A stretch of 64,000 nt of DNA, from contig JACKPK010000010.1 of the NCBI GenBank assembly GCA_024233595.1, positions 8,800 to 72,799 on the forward strand, given 5' to 3'. Source of the stretch: Deltaproteobacteria bacterium. GTDB taxonomy: Bacteria; UBA10199; JADGCS01. The notes beneath the pieces were generated by a model that saw only the letters and a program-made list of their open reading frames with translations, had not been told where the DNA came from and did not search any database. The stretch's first letter is position 1; each line of letters starts with the position of its first letter. Made by a program: the position numbers and the translations under genes. Shown here one piece after another: positions 58,700 through 64,000 of the stretch.

Positions 58700-61108
58700 A
58701 TGAAGATCAGTTACCGATGGCTTTGTGAAATCATTCCTGGTTTAGATAAAATCCCTGCTGCTGAGTTGGCCGAAAAACTCACGCACTCCGGTCTCGAAAT
58801 GGAAGGCTTAGAAGACCAAGCGCAAAAGTACAAAGGCATTGTTGTGGGGTTGGTGAAATCACTTAAGCCTCATCCTAACGCCGATAAATTGCGTGTTTGC
58901 GAGGTCTCAACCGGATCACAAAGCACACAAGTTGTTTGTGGCGCGCCTAATGTCAAAGAGGGTGGTCGTTATCCTTTGGCCACTTTGGGCACGGTTATGC
59001 CCAGTGGCATGGAGATCAAACCTGTTAAATTACGTGGCGAACCGTCTTCAGGCATGTTGTGTTCGGCTTCGGAATTGGAGCTTAGTGCTGATTCAAACGG
59101 ATTGCTTCCTTTGTCTGATCACTTCAAAGAAGGCGATGCCATCAGTGAAGTTTTACAGCTCAACGATGTGGTGATGGAACTCAATATCACACCTAACCGC
59201 GGCGATGCTTTAAGCCATTGGGGTGTTGCGGGAGACATTGCAGCTTTGACGGGGCTTTCATTAGATCAAAACATCATTGCCGGTGCATTGGCGCAAGAGA
59301 GGTTTTCAGAATCAGAACAAAAGGGCGCGGTTGGGATCAAGTTACAATCCCCTGAGGCGTGCGGGCGTTTTAGTGTGAGTGAAATCAAGAGCGTTAAGGT
59401 TGCGCCTAGTCCCTTGTGGCTTGCGCAGCGTTTGGAATCTCTGGGCATTCGTTCCATTAATAATGTGGTGGATGCCACCAACTTCGTGATGTTGCTAACA
59501 GGTCATCCTGTGCACGCTTATGATCGTCGTGATTTGGCAGGTTCTGACATCATCATCAAAACATTGGATGCACCAACTCCGTTCAAAACATTAGATGAGC
59601 AAGAACGCTCACTTGTTGCCGGGGATCTTGTGATTGCCGATCAGAATGGTCCTGTAGGTTTGGCGGGCATCATGGGTGGAGCTAATTCAGAAATCAAAGA
59701 CGATAGCACGGATCTGGTTTTAGAAGTGGCTTATTTTGATCCCAACAACATTCGTAAAACAGCACGTCGTTTGGGTTTAAACTCAGAAAGTTCTTATCGC
59801 TTTGAACGTTTTGTGAATCCTGATTCGGTTGTTTTGGCGCATCAAAAATTACAGCAATTGATTTTAAATTTAGCGGGTGGAAACGCTTCGGCCATTACAG
59901 ATGCCTACCCCAAGCCTTTTCAGAAAAAACAGATCACTTTGCGATCGGATCGTGTGGAAGCTCTTTTGGGAGTGCGCGTTGCCGATGACGTTATACAAAA
60001 CATTTTGAGTCGTTTGGGTTGCGAGGTTTCCCTTTCTTCCACAGGTGTGTTTTCGGTGTTGGCTCCCATTGGCCGTTCTGATTTGGAGCGAGAAGTGGAT
60101 TTGATTGAAGAGGTGGCGCGTTTGCAGGGCTTGGATAAAATCCCTGCAGAGATGCCGCGCTTGAGTTTACGATCGCCGCAAGAAAGTGATTCTGCGCGTG
60201 TTGGTCGTTGGGCCAAAGATTTTTTTGTGGGCAAGGGCTTTGTCGAAACCGTGCATTACAGTTTTACTGATGAAGATCTTTTAAAGCTTGTTGTGCCGCA
60301 GACAGAAGCAAATTGGGAAAAATTAAAAAACCCAATTTCAGAAGATCTTAAAATCATGAGGCCGTCGCTTTTGCCTCAGCTCATTCAGTGTTATCAAAAG
60401 AATCGTCTTCTGCAAGAAGAGGGGCTGCGGTTTTTTGAACTGCGCACGGTTTTCTCAAAAGAAACTTCAGGGAAGGTTCATGAAGCGCCAGTTTTAGCTG
60501 GGCTTTACACAGGCTCCGAATTTGGTCGCAATCGTTTTAGCAAAGAGCGTCCTTTTGATCTTTTTGATGGCAAAGGCTGGTTGGAACTTTTGTTCAAACA
60601 AGCTCGCATTGCGCTCAGCGTTTCGGAACACAGTGACTGGCCTTATCATCCTTCCATGAGCATGGCCTTTTTTGATCGCGATCAGAAAATCGCCACATTA
60701 GGTGCTCTGCATCCGGAGCTTTTGCAGAAGTTTAAAATCAAAGAACAGGTTTTTGTGTTTGAAATTGCCTTTGATCAGTTCAGCAAAGCGTTTCAAAAAC
60801 AATCCCTAAGATATCAAAATATTAGTTCTTTTCCTGCTGTCTATCGTGATTTGGCTTTGGTCGCGGATGACTCCCTGTCTTTTGGGGCCATTGAATCTTG
60901 CATTCAAAAACACCGTCCCGCTTGGCTGAGTGATGTTCATTTGTTTGATGTGTACCAAGGGGAGAATTTACCGGCTGGTAAAAAATCATTAGCAATTTCA
61001 ATGAAGTACGAGTCTCCAGGCGAGAGTTTGACCGACGAAAAAGTCAACGAACAGCATTTTGCCTTGGTGGATGTCCTGCAAAAAGAGTTAAAAGTGGCCT
61101 TGCGTTAG
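58700..61108 (+). CDS. pheT: Phenylalanine-tRNA ligase beta subunit
   Basis: An 802-residue subunit of phenylalanyl-tRNA synthetase, of the long bacterial type. Domains in order: N-terminal tRNA-binding EMAP-like fold (about 40-150, with LKPHPNADKLRVCEV), B3/B4 editing domain, B5 (about 405-475), a catalytic-like core (about 480-690) and the C-terminal ferredoxin-like anticodon-binding domain (about 710-802, FPAVYRDLALVADDSL). It forms the usual pheS-pheT-ihfA-merR gene order with the downstream genes. AAAGG precedes the ATG. Confidence 0.96.
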   Translation: MKISYRWLCEIIPGLDKIPAAELAEKLTHSGLEMEGLEDQAQKYKGIVVGLVKSLKPHPNADKLRVCEVSTGSQSTQVVCGAPNVKEGGRYPLATLGTVMPSGMEIKPVKLRGEPSSGMLCSASELELSADSNGLLPLSDHFKEGDAISEVLQLNDVVMELNITPNRGDALSHWGVAGDIAALTGLSLDQNIIAGALAQERFSESEQKGAVGIKLQSPEACGRFSVSEIKSVKVAPSPLWLAQRLESLGIRSINNVVDATNFVMLLTGHPVHAYDRRDLAGSDIIIKTLDAPTPFKTLDEQERSLVAGDLVIADQNGPVGLAGIMGGANSEIKDDSTDLVLEVAYFDPNNIRKTARRLGLNSESSYRFERFVNPDSVVLAHQKLQQLILNLAGGNASAITDAYPKPFQKKQITLRSDRVEALLGVRVADDVIQNILSRLGCEVSLSSTGVFSVLAPIGRSDLEREVDLIEEVARLQGLDKIPAEMPRLSLRSPQESDSARVGRWAKDFFVGKGFVETVHYSFTDEDLLKLVVPQTEANWEKLKNPISEDLKIMRPSLLPQLIQCYQKNRLLQEEGLRFFELRTVFSKETSGKVHEAPVLAGLYTGSEFGRNRFSKERPFDLFDGKGWLELLFKQARIALSVSEHSDWPYHPSMSMAFFDRDQKIATLGALHPELLQKFKIKEQVFVFEIAFDQFSKAFQKQSLRYQNISSFPAVYRDLALVADDSLSFGAIESCIQKHRPAWLSDVHLFDVYQGENLPAGKKSLAISMKYESPGESLTDEKVNEQHFALVDVLQKELKVALR

Positions 61109-61292
61109 TAAGTGTTTTTAAGGCTTTTTTAGAGAAAAATGCTCTAACCATAGAGAATGACAGATTTTTCTTGTCACGCACCCTCGCATTGTCTAAAATA
61201 ATTCTTAACAGCGAAAAACGAGGCTTGTTCACCGCGTCCTGCAAAAGCGGTTGTGCAGACTCAAACTAGACTGAACGCTGAAGGAGGATGTC

Positions 61293-61655
61293 ATGAGTGA
61301 TCAAGTTTTTGGCGGCGCAAACCCTGAATCGAACACGGAATCAGCTTCTTCGTCTGGCACCTTGACCAAGGCCGAACTAATTGAATCTATTTACGAAAAA
61401 ATTGGTTTTTCTAAAAAGGAAGCTTCCGATATTGTTGAGCTTGTTTTTGAAACCTTAAAGACAACCCTAGAAGGGGGCGAAAAGGTTAAGATTTCTGGGT
61501 TTGGCAATTTTGTCGTTCGCGAAAAACGCCCGCGCGTGGGTCGTAACCCTCAAACTGGGGAAGAGATCGAAATTTCGGCGCGACGTGTCTTGACCTTCAA
61601 GCCTTCTCAGGTTTTAAAAGCGGCATTGAATAAAGATTCTGATTCGGAATCTTAA
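61293..61655 (+). CDS. ihfA: Integration host factor alpha subunit
   Basis: A 120-residue DNA-bending protein of the HU/IHF family. Residues 23-115 are the conserved fold, with VKISGFGNFVVREKRPRVGRNPQTGEE split as the minor-groove arm and RRVLTFKPSQVLK at the end. The N-terminus carries about 20 extra residues rich in Ser, Asn and Glu. The gene follows pheT, the usual place of ihfA, and has AAGGAGG before the ATG. Together with the histone at 19907 the cell has two unrelated chromatin-type proteins in the window. Confidence 0.93.
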   Translation: MSDQVFGGANPESNTESASSSGTLTKAELIESIYEKIGFSKKEASDIVELVFETLKTTLEGGEKVKISGFGNFVVREKRPRVGRNPQTGEEIEISARRVLTFKPSQVLKAALNKDSDSES

Positions 61656-61676
61656 TTAACCGATTCTTAAAACATC

Positions 61677-62066
61677 ATGTCGCAACAACCTGAAATTCCA
61701 GATAAACTTTACTTTCGCATTGGCGAGGTGGCCAAGCTCATCGGCGTGGAGCCTTATGTGCTGCGTTACTGGGAAACGGAATTTCCCGAGATTGCTCCTG
61801 TTAAATCCAAATCGCGCCAACGCCTTTACAAACGTTGCGATGTTGAGCTCATCTTTAAAATTCGTGATCTTCTATACGATCAAAAGTTCACCATAAAGGG
61901 CGCGAAAAAGGTCATCAAAAAAGTAAAAAAAGAAATTGGTCACGATGACGATCAATTTTTGCTTAATCTAGAAGGCGATCCTGCCGAGTTGAAGGCAAAG
62001 GTTCAACGGCAAAGGCAAAGGCTTTTGGCCATTGTGGAAGAGATGTCAGATTTTATTTCGCGGTGA
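61677..62066 (+). CDS. MerR-family transcriptional regulator
   Basis: A 129-residue regulator with an N-terminal winged helix-turn-helix (FRIGEVAKLIGVEPYVLRYW at residues 13-32, then RLYKRCDVELIFKIRDLL) and a C-terminal coiled coil for dimerisation. It has no effector-binding domain. MerR genes of exactly this type follow ihfA in many proteobacteria; target unknown. Begins 21 bases after ihfA; the end overlaps the HEPN gene on the opposite strand by 14 bases. Confidence 0.9.
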   Translation: MSQQPEIPDKLYFRIGEVAKLIGVEPYVLRYWETEFPEIAPVKSKSRQRLYKRCDVELIFKIRDLLYDQKFTIKGAKKVIKKVKKEIGHDDDQFLLNLEGDPAELKAKVQRQRQRLLAIVEEMSDFISR

Positions 62067-62496
62067 GAAAATCTAAGTCTTTCTCTATATTGTCCAAGGT
62101 GTTTGAAAGTGAATCCATAAAGTTTTCTATAAGTTCAAGATAGTCAGTTTTTGAAATTTGGAAGTAGTCATGTACGCTTCCGTTTCTTGCGCTAAGTGCG
62201 TCTGCCCATAACTCGGGATCAGTGATCCAGCCAAGATGAATGCCTTCTTGGATAGCTGGGCGAGGACCTGGTGCCTCAAGGCCTTGGTATTCAGCTGCAA
62301 TTTTGAGCAACTTCCAACTGTATTCCATGAGAACTTCAAATCTTTTGATGCTTGCATCAAAATGAATTTGAAATTCTTGTGAGTTTTGATTTTTTATTTT
62401 TTGAGTTGCATCAAATGAATCAAAAAGATCTTGCAGGCCTTTTTTTACCTGAGAATTTCTTTTTTGAATTTGATCTTGTAAACTCGAACTAATCAT
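62053..62496 (-). CDS. HEPN-type nucleotidyltransferase partner (HI0074-like)
   Basis: A 147-residue helical protein of the NTase substrate-binding family (HI0074/HepT-like HEPN). The HEPN motif RxxxxHxY appears as RNGSVHDY near residue 105, the RNase active site of HepT toxins. The start overlaps the end of the nucleotidyltransferase gene by eight bases, so the two are coupled. In MntA-HepT pairs the nucleotidyltransferase adenylylates the HEPN tyrosine and blocks its RNase. The pair is therefore probably a type VII toxin-antitoxin module, although the HI0073/HI0074 subgroup is less well understood. Confidence 0.85.
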   Translation of the reverse strand: MISSSLQDQIQKRNSQVKKGLQDLFDSFDATQKIKNQNSQEFQIHFDASIKRFEVLMEYSWKLLKIAAEYQGLEAPGPRPAIQEGIHLGWITDPELWADALSARNGSVHDYFQISKTDYLELIENFMDSLSNTLDNIEKDLDFLTAK

Positions 62497-63004
62497 TCAG
62501 TTTTACCTTTTCATTTTTAATTGCTTCGAGAAACCATTCTGGAGCATCATTTTGACAAATTAAATCTATGCGATAGGGGAACGCGCTTTCAATCACTTGT
62601 TCTTTAAATGTAGAAAAGTTTTTTGGCTTTTTATGGATTTTAAAATTGATAGCAAAATCCCAGTCACTCCGAATTCCTTTTTTACCTCTGGCGCGCGACC
62701 CAAACAAATACAAGTCAGCTTTGTTCTCCTGGCAATAACTTAAAAGCATGCGCATAACATTTTGAATTGAAGGAGGTGCCTCTTCGTATATTTTTACTTT
62801 GGAAAAAGAGGAGCGTGTGATGTTTTGAGGATCGACTCTTAATATGTTGAGTATTTTTTGAAATGGAGTGTTGAAAACTGTTTTTTTCTCAAACATGTCA
62901 TACAAGCTTTGTCGCGAGATCCCTGCTTTTTTAGCTAACGCAGATAGCGAAAGCCCTTGGCGTTTAGCTTCTTCAAGAAGGTTGTTTTGGTCTAGATAAA
63001 GCAC
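62489..63004 (-). CDS. HTH-fused minimal nucleotidyltransferase (MntA-like antitoxin)
   Basis: A 171-residue fusion. Residues 8-60 are a Cro/CI-type helix-turn-helix (LSLSALAKKAGISRQSLYDM). Residues 78-170 are a minimal nucleotidyltransferase with a perfect GSx10DxD motif: GSRARGKKGIRSDWD. The likely job is to adenylylate and silence the HEPN partner and, through the HTH, repress the operon. The start codon is GTG at 63004; a nearby ATG at 63006 is out of frame. The promoter lies six bases upstream and overlaps an inverted repeat. Fusion of a repressor domain to MNT is uncommon in the standard MntA-HepT type. Confidence 0.85.
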   Translation of the reverse strand: MLYLDQNNLLEEAKRQGLSLSALAKKAGISRQSLYDMFEKKTVFNTPFQKILNILRVDPQNITRSSFSKVKIYEEAPPSIQNVMRMLLSYCQENKADLYLFGSRARGKKGIRSDWDFAINFKIHKKPKNFSTFKEQVIESAFPYRIDLICQNDAPEWFLEAIKNEKVKLND

Positions 63005-63009
63005 ATCTA

Positions 63010-63050
63010 ATTGTACTTTATTAAATACAAATTGTCTACAATATTAGACA
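63010..63050 (-). promoter_or_regulatory. Promoter and operator of the HEPN/MNT operon
   Basis: On the minus strand TAGACA (63033-63038), 17 bases, TACAAT (63010-63015), then five bases to the GTG start. The inverted repeat TGTCTA-N6-TAGACA (63033-63050) includes the -35, a good site for autorepression by the HTH domain. No ribosome site is present. Confidence 0.65.
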
Positions 63051-63087
63051 CATCTAAAACAAATAATCATCCATTTTTTCAGAGAGG

Positions 63088-63906
63088 TCAGGGGTGATTT
63101 TTGGAAAAAATCTGGTTCATGAATTCCTTAGCTTCTTTGCAGGCTTGAACCACATCCCCTGTTTTTAAGACACCGCAAGCAATGGCTGTGGCCAAGCGGC
63201 AGCCGGTGCCGCGGATTTTCTTTTTGGACACAACACCGGTGAGTTCTTGTTCTGTATGGGCGGTTAGAAGCACATCGCTTGCCTGCTCCGCCAAATGCCC
63301 GCCTTTTAGGTACACGGGGATTTGGAAGCGTTCCCAAAATGCCTTTGCCAAAACCTTGGCTTTTAAGTTTTCATTAAAGTTATGATTCAAAAAGAAGCAG
63401 GCTTCTTCCGCATTGGGAGTGATGAGATCAATGTTGTTCTTTGCATCGCCCAACCACGTGTTCACGTCATCTGGTGCTAGCTTACCGCCCGAAGAGCTTT
63501 TGATGACAGGGTCCCACACCACAAAAAGATCAGGGTGATTTTTTTTATAGTCAGCAAGAGTCTGCATCAGCAGAAAAAACTGCTCACGACTGGGCATCAT
63601 GCCAATCTTAATGGCACCCAAATTTTGTAAATTAAAAATATGATCAAGGGCTTGTTGGAAAAAAGGCAAGGGGGTGGTGTGATGCCCCAAGTACTCTTTA
63701 TCGCTTTGAATGGTCAGGGCTGTGGGCAAACAATGGGCTGCAATGCCAAAGTGATCACAAGTTTGGTAATCTGCCATTAGACCAGCTTTGCCGCTGGGAT
63801 CAATGCCACCGAGGAGGGCGAGGATTTTTTGAGCCCCTTCTTTGTACTGTTTCGCCTTAGGCGGACGGTGAGCTCTTGCAGGGTTTTGAGGAGATAGATG
63901 CTTCAT
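63088..63906 (-). CDS. thiD: Hydroxymethylpyrimidine / phosphomethylpyrimidine kinase
   Basis: A 272-residue ribokinase-fold enzyme of thiamine synthesis that phosphorylates HMP and HMP phosphate. Landmarks are LLGGIDPSGKAGLMADYQT near residue 32 (usually GSDSGGGAG), VVWDPVIKSSSGG, LITPNAEEACFFL, PVYLKGGHL and RGTGCRLATAIACG with the catalytic Cys of ThiD. The GGID in place of the usual GSD is a mild deviation. The start is the ATG at 63906 with GGGGGT ahead. A large palindrome lies directly upstream. No TPP riboswitch is visible in the remaining 94 bases. Confidence 0.88.
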   Translation of the reverse strand: MKHLSPQNPARAHRPPKAKQYKEGAQKILALLGGIDPSGKAGLMADYQTCDHFGIAAHCLPTALTIQSDKEYLGHHTTPLPFFQQALDHIFNLQNLGAIKIGMMPSREQFFLLMQTLADYKKNHPDLFVVWDPVIKSSSGGKLAPDDVNTWLGDAKNNIDLITPNAEEACFFLNHNFNENLKAKVLAKAFWERFQIPVYLKGGHLAEQASDVLLTAHTEQELTGVVSKKKIRGTGCRLATAIACGVLKTGDVVQACKEAKEFMNQIFSKNHP

Positions 63907-63922
63907 TTATCTACCCCCTATA

Positions 63923-63943
63923 GTCCCCCTTACAAAGGGGGAC
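63923..63943. repeat. Palindrome GTCCCCCTT-ACA-AAGGGGGAC
   Basis: Perfect nine-base inverted repeat with a three-base loop, 17 bases before the thiD start. Resembles interspersed C-run palindromes of many genomes. Confidence 0.65.
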
Positions 63944-63984
63944 AAGAAACAAGATTGACATACAAAAATAGGGGCCTGATTTCT

Positions 63985-64000
63985 GCACCTAAGCACCTAA
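63985..64000. repeat. Octamer array GCACCTAA x2
   Basis: Two exact copies of GCACCTAA up to the window edge; it may continue beyond. Related to the arrays at 3507, 31691 and 31753. Confidence 0.65.

Noticed and set aside
1..64000. tRNA, rRNA, tmRNA, RNase P or SRP RNA genes
   Set aside because: I looked through the intergenic gaps and saw no convincing cloverleaf, TTCGA-type T-loop or rRNA segment.

Overview
Organism. This is a gene-dense chromosomal window from a Gram-negative bacterium. Lipoprotein signals, a TonB-type protein, an LpoB-like protein and OmpA-like sequence all point to an outer membrane. A histone-fold protein with a lysine-rich tail, a TIGR02147-family regulator, the long form of IspG and many TPR proteins suggest a Bdellovibrionota-like or other former 'deltaproteobacterial' lineage. 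That placement is an inference from gene content; there is no rRNA, tRNA or CRISPR array in the window to test it.

Layout. 1-5.2 kb: TRAP transporter of the TAXI type with a badly frameshifted binding protein, a CxxC-cluster protein, a TPR-methyltransferase and a CstA transporter. 5.2-9 kb: an AT-rich accessory island with three tandem paralogues of an unrecognised family and a DUF4143 ATPase. 9-15.2 kb: PilB/GspE ATPase, a DegP-like protease, and a TIGR02147 regulator between two paralogous lipoprotein genes. 15.2-19.7 kb: two TPR-glycosyltransferases around a periplasmic-binding-protein-like gene. 19.9-20.5 kb: histone and ribosomal protein S20. 20.8-32.7 kb: lysine fermentation genes (Kdd, KamA, KamD, KamE, Kal, 3-hydroxybutyryl-CoA dehydrogenase) with an embedded hybrid histidine kinase, a lipid kinase and an SDR. 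32.8-44.8 kb: DedA-like protein, an interrupted unknown gene, IspG, an FHA protein, an LpoB-like protein, a very large frame-broken membrane phosphoesterase gene and a TSUP permease. 44.8-49.2 kb: an AT-rich module read leftward (small protein, terminator, tandem RmlC-like cupin, MFS exporter, M3 peptidase) that looks like a small peptide or natural-product cluster. 49.4-62.1 kb: housekeeping genes (SPOUT methyltransferase, L19, RNase HII, TonB-like, UvrC, Ktr potassium uptake, a HAMP/PAS receptor, PheS, PheT, IHF alpha, MerR). 62-63.9 kb: a HEPN/nucleotidyltransferase pair and ThiD.

How the parts fit. The kam/kdd/kal genes encode the B12- and PLP-dependent conversion of lysine towards crotonyl-CoA. 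The TRAP-TAXI and CstA systems fit an organism living on organic acids, amino acids or peptides. The lysine gene for the beta-keto cleavage step (Kce) is not in the window.

Main unusual signals. (1) Several promoters place a -10 hexamer exactly six bases before a start codon, so the transcripts would be leaderless. (2) A histone gene shares a terminator with rpsT. (3) The small-protein/cupin/MFS/M3 module matches no system I know. (4) The leader of one lipoprotein gene holds a hairpin whose whole loop is complementary to a downstream segment, near repeated operator-like sites. (5) A tandem family of unknown proteins has a conserved DxDW motif. (6) Intergenic arrays of 7- and 8-base repeats abut stop codons. 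(7) Clusters of indels break otherwise well-preserved coding sequence at about 1.2-1.5, 7.07, 39.4-41.9 and 48.6-48.75 kb; sequencing or assembly error must be excluded before any of these is called a pseudogene.
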